Source of the DNA: Pezicula radicicola
Lineage: Eukaryota > Ascomycota > Leotiomycetes > Helotiales > Dermateaceae
DNA: 64,000 nt
Reading direction: 5' to 3'
Assembly: GCA_003008705.1 (NCBI GenBank)
Contig: PDUO01000017.1
Location: 819,032 to 883,031 of the forward strand
A model generated the notes under the pieces. That model was not told the origin of the DNA. It worked only from the letters and a program-made list of their open reading frames with translations, and made no database searches. Of this stretch, positions 36,461 to 47,864 are shown one piece after another (the stretch's first letter is position 1; every line of letters begins with the position of its first letter). The position numbers were made by a program, and so were the translations under genes.

Positions 36461-37696
36461 ATGCCCTTTACAAGACACTTTCAAAACTGCATGTCTACAC
36501 GCATCACCTCACGACTCACAGCTCTCTCACAGCAACTCACCAAAAACCCAATTAGCTTCAGCATACAGCTTCCACAACGACGAAGCTTTAACAAGATGGC
36601 ACCTGTTCCGAAGACGATGAAGGCGGTGGTTATTGAGGAGAATGGTGGTCCCGAGGTTATGCAATTTAAGACCAATTGGCCGGTTCCTAGTCCCAAAGAT
36701 GGAGAGGTGCTGGTGAAGAATGATGTTTCGGGGATTAATTATATTGATACGTATGGCTTTGTCTACTTCCGTCTTTGACGATTGAACTGGAGCTAATTTT
36801 ATATGTAGGTATCATCGCACTGGTTTGTACCCTACACAAAAGCCATTGATTCTCGGCCGTGATGGGGAGGGAACTGTTGTAGCCGTCGGTGGTGGAAATA
36901 CATATGGTCTTAAGGAAGGTGACAGAGTAGTATACTACGGAGCTCCCAGCTACGCCGAGTTCTCCCCTGCGCAGGCAAAACATACCATAGTCATCCCATC
37001 CGCCATTTCTCCCGGCATAGCCTGTGCCTCCCTTCTGCAGGGTCTCACAGCGCTCACAATGATCCGCGAATCTTATCATGTTCAAAAGGGCGACTGGGTT
37101 CTCGTACATGCTGCAGCAGGTGGAGTAGGTCTGTGGCTAATGCAGCTATTGCGAGCCGTCGGCGCAAAGACCATTGGGACAGCCAGTACCAAGGAGAAGC
37201 TTGAATTGGCTACGAAGAATGGAGCAACATACACCATTAATTACAAGGAAGAGGATGTGGTGAAGCGGGTCAAGGAGATTGCTGGCCCTGATGGTGTTGC
37301 GGCAGTTTTCGATAGTACAGGAAAAGATCAATTTGAAAATGATTTGGAAGTTGTGGCTCGTAAAGGAACTGTTGTGTCATATGGAAATTCTGTAAGCTTC
37401 TTTTCCCGTGTCGAGCCTTTGCTGTTTGCTAACATCACTTGCAGTCTGGAGCGGTTCCACCATTTTCAATCGCTAAACTAGCAGTCAAGAACGTCAAAGT
37501 CTTGAGACCGAAGCTAGATAACTACATCTACACACGCGAAGAATTCGAGAAATACACTTCAGAGCTCTTTGACTTTATCACTAAGGAGAAATTTGATGTG
37601 CGGATTCACAACACATATCCGTTAGCAGACGTCATTAAGGCACACATTGATCTCGAGGGAAGGGTGACAACTGGCAAGCTACTTTTGAAGCCGTAG
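36461..37696 (+). CDS. NADPH:quinone oxidoreductase (zeta-crystallin type, zinc-less MDR)
   Basis: Exons 36461-36750, 36809-37391 and 37445-37696 join to 374 aa. Typical MDR layout: MKAVVIEENGGPEVMQF, the GroES-like region INYIDTYHRTGLYP, GRDGEGTVVAVG, then the Rossmann motif VHAAAGGVGLWLMQL for NADPH. The catalytic-zinc cysteines of alcohol dehydrogenases are absent, as expected for quinone reductases, which make one-electron reductions of quinones. Two in-frame ATGs stand out: 36461 gives an Arg/Ser/Gln-rich presequence (MPFTRHFQNCMSTRITSRL) and 36596 (caagATGgca) gives the conventional 329-aa cytosolic protein. Mitochondrial and cytosolic forms from one gene are plausible. Confidence 0.92.
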
Positions 37697-38262
37697 AATG
37701 GAAAAAGGATGTAAAAAAAAAGATAATTACATGAAATGGGCAATGAAGTTTTTTGGTCATACTCACTCAAAAATGATAAGTGATAAGACGTTGAGCAGAG
37801 CTAAACACCCTGCAAATAATCGTGGCGTTTGCTGATATGATGCTCAAGCTTATTTGATAGGTTTACCTCTATGTAGCGCGGTCTCCATCGAATTTGTGCG
37901 TTTACTCCCAAGAGTGCGTTTGTACAGGAACAGGACAATTGAATTTTAGTAGACGCAAAGGCTTATTTTACGCTAAGGCGCACAGTGAAGACTTGCTATT
38001 TCCAGGCTTTCAACTCCCTCGCAGCAATCAATCTGAACTAACAGATCTGTACTGTTGACTTTTGCAGCGCGCCTAAGATTATTGGTATCTTTTGTACCTA
38101 GCACCTACGCTCGACTCCTTCCTGTCCACCCAGAGACTTTGGAACCCAGACACCCATACCAATCATGCAAGCGCCTTGTTGTGAGGCTGTGTAACTGTGA
38201 GCAACTCCGATCCGAAGTAACACACCGGCCTACCCTAACAAGTCCAAGAGGTCAAGATCATC
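37697..38262. other. Intergenic region
   Basis: Holds the 3' flank of the oxidoreductase gene and the promoter and leader of the alpha-kinase gene. No gene seen. Confidence 0.5.
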
Positions 38263-39149
38263 ATGTCCTACGCAAGAACCAATAATGCCACCAAGGCAAG
38301 TGTCTCTCGAGATACGATCTACGCCGCAGGCACTTTCAAGAATGTATATGCAGGGGTCTATACCGAAGGTGACAGAAAGGGGGAGCCGTGCGTCGCAAAG
38401 GAGTTTAAGACTGGATCTGTGTTCGAGGATCACTATTTTGACGAAGAACTCAACATTATTCGTCAAACACAGGATATCATCGACGACTTCAACGACACTA
38501 ATATCATCAATCACGAAATCCATCTCAACACCCCCGACATATGGGTATATGAGGAAAGTCGTCATAAGTGCCTTGTCGAACCGATGATATTGAATTTCGA
38601 AAAGTTCAACAGCAATTCTGGATGGGCACCTATGACTGGCAACGCATGGAGCGAGGCAACACAAGCTTTGAGTCATTTCTCATATCACAATTCGGACGGA
38701 CAATTTCTTCTGTGTGATCTTCAAGGAGGTGTCTACAGCAATGGATAGTAAGTACAGTTTCTCTTCATTATATGATCCTCTTTCAGCACCTTGACTCGTG
38801 CATTATGCCCGACTTTAACACTTTCCAAAACGATTGTGTCCTACTGGTCCCTTCTATATCAGACTTACTATAAATTCAGAACATAGCTGACTCTCAATTA
38901 TCCAGTGTCCTATCCGACCCAGTAATCATGTCCCAGGCCCAAGATTGCGGTCCTGCAGATTTAAGGCCCGATGGAATCAGATCCTTCTTCCAGCGACATC
39001 GTTGTGGTCGGTTTTGTAACCGTAACTGGAAGAAGCCAGCGATTATTGGAAAGGCTGTGATCCCAATGCGTCAGGGATCTAGCATGATTGCTAATTTACC
39101 GACTCGACAAAGTCGCAATCCTATGTCTAGACTGCAGGGTGGATATTGA
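38263..39149 (+). CDS. Small atypical alpha-kinase (MHCK/EF2K type)
   Basis: Exons 38263-38747 and 38906-39149 join to 242 aa, essentially an isolated alpha-kinase catalytic domain. Landmarks: CVAKEFKTGSVFEDHYFDEE with the ATP-binding Lys, CLVEPMILNFEKFNSNSGW, the catalytic region FLLCDLQGGVYSNGYVLSDP, the Gly-rich GPADLRPDGI, and the zinc-binding end HRCGRFCNRNW (His-x2-...Cys-x3-Cys). The family phosphorylates Ser/Thr, often in helical substrates, as in eEF2 kinase and myosin heavy chain kinase. No regulatory domain is attached, unlike the classical members. The 158-bp intron uses GTAAGT..CCAG and restores the conserved Tyr at the junction. Substrate unknown. The basic tail of about 25 residues has no recognised motif. 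Confidence 0.9.
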
Positions 39150-41002
39150 TACGGTGGTTGGTTCATTCGCTGGGCTGGGTATTGAGCATTGTAGTGGTTA
39201 TGTGTTGATTTTATCTTCTGGATATGGTATATTTGTAATACTATCTCTTCCATGTTGAGTGTACTCTAGCAACTTCCTATTGTAACTGCTACATACCTCG
39301 CTTAGCTCCAAAAGAAATTTGAAAAATTAAAAACCCTTAACATCATGCAAACGAAAATCTTAAAGAGTGGAATTGAGAAAAGTTATTTAATGGCCTCTAA
39401 TCCTGTCTATCCTAGATAGTGGAATTATATAAAACTCAAAATGAAATGGCAAAATTGAAAATTGTAGTAGGCAGAAAATAAGCGAACAAATACTTTTGCA
39501 TTTTGTGTGTAACCTCTTAAGAGGGAGGAAGTTCTTGAGCTTTCGCTATATCTAAGATAGAATCTTAAACCTACTCTTTCTTCACTAGAAGAAACTATCT
39601 AAACCAATCCCTTAAGAAGCATACAGGTTGTCCAGGCCCACGAAACGGCGTTGCTCTTCCATTAAGACTCAGCGTTCTTCTATGAACACTACTCTACTAA
39701 GCTATCAAAGTGAGCGAGGTTCATGATATATCTACTACCTATAGTTTATAGTTCTATTTTGATGTTTAGATAAGAAAGGGTGCTATTGTTTTATTTTATA
39801 TTATTAGTTTAGGATTTTAAAAGCCTGTTTATTTAGATTTGGGGTCTAGTAGGATAATTTGTAGGGTTGTATAGTAGTTTTAATAAAGGTAAGTAAAGAG
39901 GGTAGTCGGTTTAGTTTAGGATGTAATAGGTGTTATAGCTTATATCTTGTTGTAGAACCTGTACAGCCTTGTGACTTTTATATGTGTTGATTGATATGGC
40001 TTTGGACTTTTGGTTTAGATAAGAAGGACGGCTTGATTTTAGATCTTTTGAAGGGAGGACATTAATAGAGATTGATTCATAGTGGAAACTTATTGGGCTC
40101 AATATATTGTAGTTGTCGAGGAACTCTAAATAAGATTTCTTCAATTCTGCCTTGATACTTAGGGTCCTAGCGTGATGGGTAATTATAAAATGTACGTAGG
40201 TATTTTTGAACGTTCCTAGTACTGTTTTCTTAACTTATGGAGCTCGGAAGAAGCAGCAGAGTCGTAAAGATCTTCTGTACGAGAGTATCTTTGCATGGCT
40301 GGGTCTGTATTGACACCTATAATAACGTTATGGAAAATAGCTGACGAAAGCTGAAGCTGTAGTAGAGAATGAATTTATCGTGTGGGGTGGTAGGGTACCG
40401 ATTTATGGAAACTGTCATTGTGAATGCTGTTTTCTGAGACTGTGATTAAAATCTTTGTAGTGGTGGTGTCAAAGGGAAAATGAATTGGTAAAGGAGGTTG
40501 AGGAATGAGGAGTTATGTGGTGGAGCAATTTGTGGCACATGTCTTACTGTACAAGGACCACCACTATTTTAACTCTAGAGCTAACCTCAGTTGACAGGCG
40601 AAGATCTATGACTTTGTTTAGACTCACATCCAACTCCTTTTTAGGATGAAGTACTAACGAAAGGTCGGTTCGGTATGTAGAATGCAATAGGCTTGACAAA
40701 CCAATCCAGATTAACACAACCAGTTTTTGTAAAGTAGTAGAATAGACCCAGTACTGTGAGCCGCCCTTATGCATATAAACTACACTTTAAAGCAGACCCA
40801 AAGACGCCACCCCATAACACCAATCCACCTTACCCAGCTGCCGTGTGTCGTATAATCGTAACAATCCCATCACTATCCACCCAAGGCTTCCTTCCCATAA
40901 GACCATAACGGAACTTCTTGTATAATTCCGCCATTACCGAGTATCAGCATACAGACCAAAGGCAAGCCGGTGTTGGCTTCGATTCCCGAAGCGTGACACC
41001 CT
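39150..41002. other. AT-rich intergenic region
   Basis: About 1.85 kb, very AT-rich between 39,300 and 40,600, with only spurious short frames. It may be old repeat DNA, but I found no paired ends or recognisable transposase. The right end is the 3' flank of the PMP3-like gene. Confidence 0.5.
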
Positions 41003-41583
41003 TTAATCTCTCGTCTGCACCTTGTGGTCGCCCTTGACCGCCTGCGCATAAGATGGCGGCGGCGCACCAGCATTACTCGCACTCCCCTCACCACCATCGC
41101 CATTCACAGCTGGTGCCGGTGCCGGCGCACCATTATTATGCCAAGCCCCATCCTGCTCCTGGTGAACCGGAGCTGCTACCGCGGCAGCCGTAGTACCGTA
41201 ACCGTTTTGCCCTTGGACACCACTTCTCAGGTGGTTCTTTGGAATCCTGTGCTCACGACCACTAGCATCTACATAAAGGACGTGAACCACCCGACCAGAT
41301 TCGGCGTCTTGTGGGACGCGCTCGTAATAGTCTGCGTCCGGGTACTTCGCGATGATGTACCAAGCGTGAAGAAGGCCTGGCACGAATCCGAGTGTGCAGA
41401 GGAGGATATTAATGAGAGAGTCGGCCGAGCAGATACCACATTTTACCCATACTGTGAATGGAAGTTAGCTTGTTGATCCGAACTCTAGGGGGGTATAGAT
41501 GGGGTGGCTGAGAAAGGAGACAAACCTGCGAGCGGGGGAAAGAGGATGGCGATGAGGCCGAGAAAGATATCTGAGGAGCACAT
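41003..41583 (-). CDS. PMP3/UPF0057-family membrane protein with long hydrophilic tail
   Basis: Exons 41583-41526 and 41451-41003 (74-bp intron with branch GCTAAC) join to 168 aa. The first 50 residues are a classic Pmp3 proteolipid: MCSSDIFLGLIAILFPPLAV, then WVKCGICSADSLINILLC and LGFVPGLLHAWYIIAKYP, two membrane hairpin segments. Yeast Pmp3 (55 aa) sets plasma membrane potential and cation tolerance. Here about 115 extra residues follow: a short structured stretch (ESGRVVHVLYVDASGREHRIP) and an Ala/Pro/Gly-rich tail ending in PPSYAQAVKG, a PPxY motif that could recruit a WW-domain ubiquitin ligase such as Rsp5. It is divergent from DBP10. Confidence 0.9.
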
Positions 41584-41926
41584 GTTTGGGTGTTTGTTGT
41601 TTCAAGATATACCAGAGTAGGATTTAAAGTTGTTTGATTGAATGTTTCGAGGGGGATTTGAAGGATGAAGAGGCTCGATACTGGAATAAGATGGTCGCCT
41701 GGCCTGCCTGGGAACGCCGGGGTGGGTGCGTCATTTTGGGGCTGGGGCTTCTTCTGAACAACCTTTTCTTTGTGCCAAACCGCTTTTGGTCACCGCTTTC
41801 GGATTAACATTGTCCGATTCTCCGACGGGTATGAAAAAGTTGAAATAATCGATAAGGATATCGCTGAGCTCAAGGGTGCAGCAGGATTCAGGGAAAAAAA
41901 AACATTCTGAAGACCGCATCCGCAAA
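41584..41926. promoter_or_regulatory. Bidirectional promoter region of PMP3-like gene and DBP10
   Basis: 343 bp between two divergent start codons. It contains a CRE-like ATGACGCA on the minus strand near 41729-41736; no TATA box is obvious. Confidence 0.45.
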
Positions 41927-44741
41927 ATGCCTCACCGAAGAGCGGCTTCCCCTGCGGCCTCCGAGAATGAGTTCGATATCGGAAACTCATTATTCAAAGA
42001 CGATGTTGCGGCCGAAGACGACGATTTTGGACTTCCAAGCAAGCAGCAGGACTTAGGAACTTTGGATGCAGGTGGAATTCTAGATCTAGCTCTTGAGAGC
42101 GATGGAGATGGAGATGAAGCTTTTATTAAGGCGCAGCAGGCGGCATCAAACAGGAAATCGTCCAATGTTAAGGGCAAGAGTGTGAAGAAAGGCGGTGGTT
42201 TCCAGGCAATGGGTTCGTTAGATTCTAGCTGGATTGAAAGAGATTATTTCTAACATGTGGAATGCAGGATTAAACACACACCTCCTCAAAGCCATTGCTC
42301 GAAAAGGTTTTAACGTCCCTACGCCAATTCAGAGAAAAACAATTCCTCTGGTACTCGACGGTCAAGATGTAGTTGGTATGGCCAGGACAGGTTCGGGAAA
42401 GACTGCGGCTTTCGTTATCCCAATGATTGAGAAGTTGAAGCAGCATAGTGCAAGGGTCGGCGCCAGAGCTTTGATTCTTTCGCCATCTCGAGAACTTGCA
42501 TTGCAGACACTTAAGGTTGTGAAAGAGTTTGGTCGCGGGACAGACTTAAAATGTGTTCTGCTTGTCGGTGGAGACAGTCTCGAGGAGCAATTCGGCTTCA
42601 TGGCCAGCAACCCCGACATTGTTATTGCAACTCCAGGTCGTTACCTGCATCTCAAAGTGGAAATGAACCTTGATCTCTCATCGATCAAATATGTTGTTTT
42701 TGATGAGGCGGATCGACTGTTCGAAATGGGTTTCGCTGCTCAGTTAGCTGAAATTCTCCACGCACTGCCAGTATCGAGGCAAACTCTACTTTTTTCTGCG
42801 ACTCTTCCCAAGTCATTAGTAGAATTTGCCAGAGCTGGTCTCCAAGAGCCAAGTTTGGTACGTTTAGATGCTGAGAGCAAGATTTCGCCAGATTTACAAA
42901 GTGCATTTTTCAGCGTCAAGAGCGCCGAAAAAGAAGGTGCATTACTTCATATTCTCCATGATTTGATAAAAATGCCCACGGGTTCTCCCGAAGGAGTACA
43001 CCAGGACGCAGAAGGCAATAACAAGAAAAGAAAGCGCGGGGCTGAAGGTCCCAGTCGGCGAAACAAACCAACTGAACACTCCACTATCATTTTCACGGCC
43101 ACAAAGCATCATGTCGACTATATTGCATCACTTCTTCGTCTCTCAGGATTTTCCGTCTCTCATGCTTATGGTTCTCTGGATCAAACCGCTCGCAAAATCC
43201 AAGTTGAGGATTTCCGGACAGGAATGACTAATATTCTTGTGGTTACTGATGTTGCTGCAAGAGGTATTGATATTCCTGTGCTTGCAAATGTGATTAACTA
43301 CGACTTTCCTCCACAGCCCAAGATTTTTGTGCATCGTGTGGGTCGAACAGCAAGAGCTGGTCAACGTGGTTGGAGTTACAGTTTAGTCCGGGATACTGAT
43401 GCGCCATATCTACTAGATTTGCAGCTTTTCCTCGGCAAGAGATTAATACTTGGCCGTGACGCGGGAAGTACTCCAAACTATGCTGAAGATGTCATTATTG
43501 GTGCTATGCTTAGGGATAAACTCGAAGCAAGTTCTGAGTGGATCACAAAGTTGTTGGGTGACGACGACGATTTGAATGCACTCCGAGGTGTTGCTGCCAA
43601 GGGTGAAAAGCTATATATCAAGACTCGAAATTCAGCATCTAGCGAGAGCGCAAAGAGATCAAAGGAAGTTGTTGCCTCGCCAGGATGGATGCAATTACAT
43701 CCGCTATTCCAAGACGAAACCACGAACGCTGAGCAAGCACGAATTGACATGCTCGCACGTATCAGTGCATTCCGACCACAAGAAACAGTATTCGAGATCG
43801 GTACAAGAGGCAAAGCAGGCCACGGCGAGGCTGCGGAAATGATGAGACACAGGAGAGAGAAGATTGTTCCTAGAAGACAGAAAGAGGAAGACGAGAAAGC
43901 GGCCGCGGCACTAGAAGCAGATGGAGACGCACCAGAAGCGGCCGAAAGCGACGATGACGAGATGGAGATTACTGTCACTGGCGATGACGATGATATGGAA
44001 GAGGCATCCGAGGGAGAACTCGAAGTCACGTTTTCAAAATCAGCACAAAAGGGCAAAGGGAGGACATTATCTTGGAAAGATTCAGAACACTTCATGTCCT
44101 ATACACCTAAAAATCTGAATGTAGCAGAAGAACGAGGATATGGTGTCCACTCAGGATCCTACAACACAGCATCTCAGAACTCCAACTTCGTTGAGGCAGC
44201 AAGAGGTGTCACAATGGATCTTACCAACGACGACGGGGCCAAATCATTTGCTGAACCGAGCAGAGCCAAGGGGATGAGATGGGACAAAAAGAATAGCAAG
44301 TATGTGGCGCGTGCAAACGACGAAGATGGATCCAAGGGAAAGAAGATGATCCGTGGTGAGAGTGGACAGAAGATTGCTGCAAGTTTCCAAAGTGGCCGTT
44401 TCGACAGGTGGCGCAAGGCTCACAAGGTTGAGCGTCTTCCTCGCACCGGTGAAGCCGAGCGAGAAGGTGCAGGCTCGGAGGGTGGTGTTGGAAGGGGAAT
44501 GGGAACGAGATACAAGCACAAGCAAGAGCGTGCACCAAAGGATGCAGACAAGTACAGAGACGATTACCATGTCAGGAAGAAGAGGGTGGAAGAGGCAAAG
44601 GAGAAGCGTATCGGGAAGTACAGAGATGGTGGTGGCAAAGGGGAACTCAAGAGTACAGAAGATATCAGGAAACAGAGGAAGCTGGACGAAAGGAAAAGAC
44701 AGAAGAATGCTAGACCGGCGAGGAAGGGTAAAGGCCGCTAG
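41927..44741 (+). CDS. DBP10: ATP-dependent RNA helicase Dbp10 (DEAD box)
   Basis: Exons 41927-42212 and 42268-44741 (55-bp intron with TTCTAAC branch) join to 919 aa, normal for the family. An acidic N-terminus leads to [16 protein letters not shown], the Dbp10-specific entry to the helicase core. Motifs in order: Q motif [13 protein letters not shown] near 133, Ia, II DEAD near 240, III SAT near 272, and [12 protein letters not shown] near 450. An inserted basic segment ([11 protein letters not shown]) lies between the two RecA domains, and the tail is rich in Lys, Arg and acidic runs with a DBP10CT-like part ([15 protein letters not shown] region near 730). The protein acts in the nucleolus in 60S ribosomal subunit maturation. 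Confidence 0.95.
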
Positions 44742-45724
44742 ATATTGGCTATTTGTGGAGATCGAATACCAGCACAAGTTGTTGGGTCACTTGCTGTACC
44801 AAATCCTGATGCTCCTGCGACACCAAGAAGCGGAACCGCACTGCAAGTGCGAGCATACCCCGTTATTCATCACCCTGCATGTGCCCACAGTCAGAATGAG
44901 ACGTCGCCAAGGCTTAGAACGCTGTGAGTATTATGTATGTTCCCTCTCTTCTATCTGTGTACCAATTATCTGTCTTGGGAAAGTAAGGCGTCCTACGACC
45001 CCCATAAAAGGTTTTAGTGAAGTTGCCTGTACCTTTCGTACGAGTACAACTTTTGACTTCTTTGGTCTTATGCGGGAATACCAAGTCTGGTAATCCAGGG
45101 AAGCCGAACCATCTCAATGGCTGTAGAGTTAGAAAAGTGCGGAATACCACCGAACATCCCAAGTGGGTGGTTGTACGAAAGTTAAAAAGTTAGATCAACA
45201 AATGAAGCAGCTTTGGCGAGCCATGCATACAGTACTGTATTTGTATTCCCAGCCACCAAGTGGAAGCGGCGCCGCTACAAAGTGACTTGTCGTGGGGTAG
45301 AAAGCGATAAAAACGCCGCATATGGGGAGCGGGGTAGTACAGTACAGTACAGTACAGTACAGTAATACAGTTCAGCAAGTGAACTCTAAAGACGGCACTC
45401 GGGTAGCCTGCAGGCCATCACGTCTACCCTGCGCCAAGTGCTACATCAAGGCACTTTTGTACCAATTGCATCTGGGGGCCAGGGAATATCATCATTATGC
45501 AGCGCCAGCAGGAGTCGTGGGGGGGTTATTTCCGCTCGCCAGCTTTAACTGCAGTAACACCGCCTCGGCTGATATACGGTAAGATGTCTCCTCTTCTAAT
45601 GAGCTACCTCTGCAGTTACGACTTGCTCCTTCCATATATCTTTCTGCTTACCCTTCTATCTTCCTGTCCCATTTCCTCATGCACATTTCGCTTAAACTGT
45701 TAGATACACACACATAGACTCAAG
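44742..45724. other. Intergenic region
   Basis: DBP10 3' flank, a GTACA pentanucleotide repeat, and the promoter and leader of the monooxygenase gene. No gene seen. Confidence 0.5.
45336..45364. repeat. Pentanucleotide repeat (TACAG)n
   Basis: About six tandem copies of GTACA/TACAG, with an imperfect extra unit after it. It lies about 360 bp upstream of the monooxygenase start. It is probably a simple microsatellite. Confidence 0.85.
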
Positions 45725-47668
45725 ATGGCACCAGTAGTAACGGCAGATCTCAATGGCAATGGTAACACTAAGAGCTTAGACGTTCTGATAGTTGGCGCGG
45801 GATTCGGAGGCTTGTATCAATTGCACTACCTGCGGAAGCTGGGTTTCAATTGCAAGGTTGTTGATAACGCGAGTGAACTTGGAGGGTAAGCATTTCACTG
45901 TCTTTGCAGAATTTATTGCTAATGGCAGTACAGAATTTGGTATTGGAATTGTAAGTACGATCTCACTAGTACTCCTTTTCAGGAAGTTCTGCGGCGTAAG
46001 ACCTGGGACTACTCCTAGAGCAAGCATGTCTTTCGGTTTCTAAAAAAAAAACATCCTCGTCCACAAGTCTTTCGAAGACAATGCTAATTTCAACCTAAAA
46101 GGCTATCCCGGCGCAAGAGTTGACAGCGATGTACCATTATATGAATACAGCATCGAGGACCTCTACAAAGACTGGACCTGGTCCGAAAGGTTTCCATCAT
46201 GGCAAGAACTACGTCGGTACTTCCAATACGTTGATAAAAAGCTGGATCTTAGCAAAGATGTCATGCTCAACACTAGAGTCATGGGTGCCGACTTCGATGT
46301 AGACACGAGCAGGTGGAATGTGAGACTTAGCACAGGGGAAACCTATGATGCGAAGTTCTTTGTGCTTTGCACTGGGTTTGCTGCTAAGCGTTACGAACCA
46401 AATTTCAAAGGGAGAGAGAATTATAAGGGTATCATTCATCATACTGGTATGCACTGTTCGTATATCATTCAATATTGATCTAACGCATAGTAGCTGTGTA
46501 CCCGCAAGAAGGCATTGATGTCAAGGGGAAGAAAGTAGCAGTAATCGGCACAGGAGCTTCTGGTGTACAATGCATCCAAGAGATCGGGCCAGAAGTAGGT
46601 CACCTAACAGTGCTCCAAAGAACACCCAACCTCTGCCTACCCATGAACCAACACAAACTGGATCCCTCAACCGAGGCCGAACAAAAAGCCAATGGCACCT
46701 ACCAAAAATTCTTTGACTACCGACGCGAAACATTTGGAGGATTTCATTTCGATTTTGAGAAGAAGAACGGGTTAGATGATACTCCAGAAAAGAGGAAAGA
46801 ATTCTACGAGGAAATTTGGAAAGGAGGAGGATTTCGATTCTGGCTAGCGACATATCAGGATTGTTTATTTGACAAGAAGGTTAATGATACGGCCTATGAA
46901 TTCTGGGCCGAGAAGACACGAGCACGTATCAACGATCCACGGAAGAAAGATATCCTAGCACCACTCCTCGAAAACCAACATCATACCTTCGGTACCAAAC
47001 GTCCATCTCTCGAACAAAGATACTACGAAGTCTACAACCAAGAAAACGTAGATATCATCCCCCTGAAAGAAAACAACATCGATACCTTTACCGAAACCGG
47101 TATCAAGATGCAAAATGGAGATGAACATCAATTCGACGTCATCATCCTAGCAACAGGTTTTGATTCGGTAACAGGAGGACTCGTACAAATCGATATCAAA
47201 GGAACAGATGGCGTATCCCTAGCCAATAAATGGTCAAAAGGAACCTGGACAAACCTAGGAATGACAACCTCAAACTTCCCCAACATGTTTTTCCTATACG
47301 GACCACAAGGACCTACAGCTTTTGCAAACGGACCTACAATCGTTGAGTTACAAGGAGATTGGATTATTAAAGCTATTGAGGATACGACGAAGAATGGTCA
47401 TAAAACTATTGATCCTACACCTGAAGCTGAGGCTCTTTGGACTAAACATATTGCTGAACTTTGTGATGAGACGCTTTTCCCTGGTACGAATTCTTGGTAT
47501 ATGGGTGATAATATTCCTGGGAAACCACGCGAGAGTTTGAGTTATACCGGGGGCATTCCGAAGTATGTGCGTGCGTGTAAGGAAGTTACTGGGAAGGGGT
47601 ATGAGGGGTTTGTTTTTGATAAGAAGTATGAGGAGATTAGTGATTTGACGAGGGTTTTGAAGGTTTGA
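45725..47668 (+). CDS. Flavin monooxygenase, Baeyer-Villiger type
   Basis: Exons 45725-45885, 45934-45950, 46102-46446 and 46494-47668 join to 565 aa. Exon 2 is only 17 bases and supplies IWYWN of GGIWYWNCYPGARVDSD, the conserved loop after the first Rossmann motif VLIVGAGFGGLYQLHYLRKL (FAD). The second Rossmann motif VAVIGTGASGVQCIQEI (NADPH) follows the family fingerprint FKGRENYKGIIHHTAVYP, which has Tyr where Trp is usual. A conserved late motif ILATGFDSVTGG and the Gly/Pro loop YGPQGPTAFANGP are intact. Such enzymes insert oxygen next to ketones using NADPH and O2; the substrate cannot be told. The third intron ends TAGTAG, allowing a one-codon variant. No clustered biosynthetic genes surround it. 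Confidence 0.9.
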
Positions 47669-47864
47669 TTGCTGGGAGATAGAGGTTGGCGAGGAGGCTC
47701 AGGGGTGATGTGAATGGCGATGGGGCTGTTATGAGTGTTGGCTTGTGTTACAGTTTTTGTTTGCAAGCTTCATGGATTATTTGATGTGTTACTATTGACT
47801 TTCAACAGCAACCTCTATAACAGAAGTCTTCTACCACAGAAAATTATTACAACATCTTTATCCA

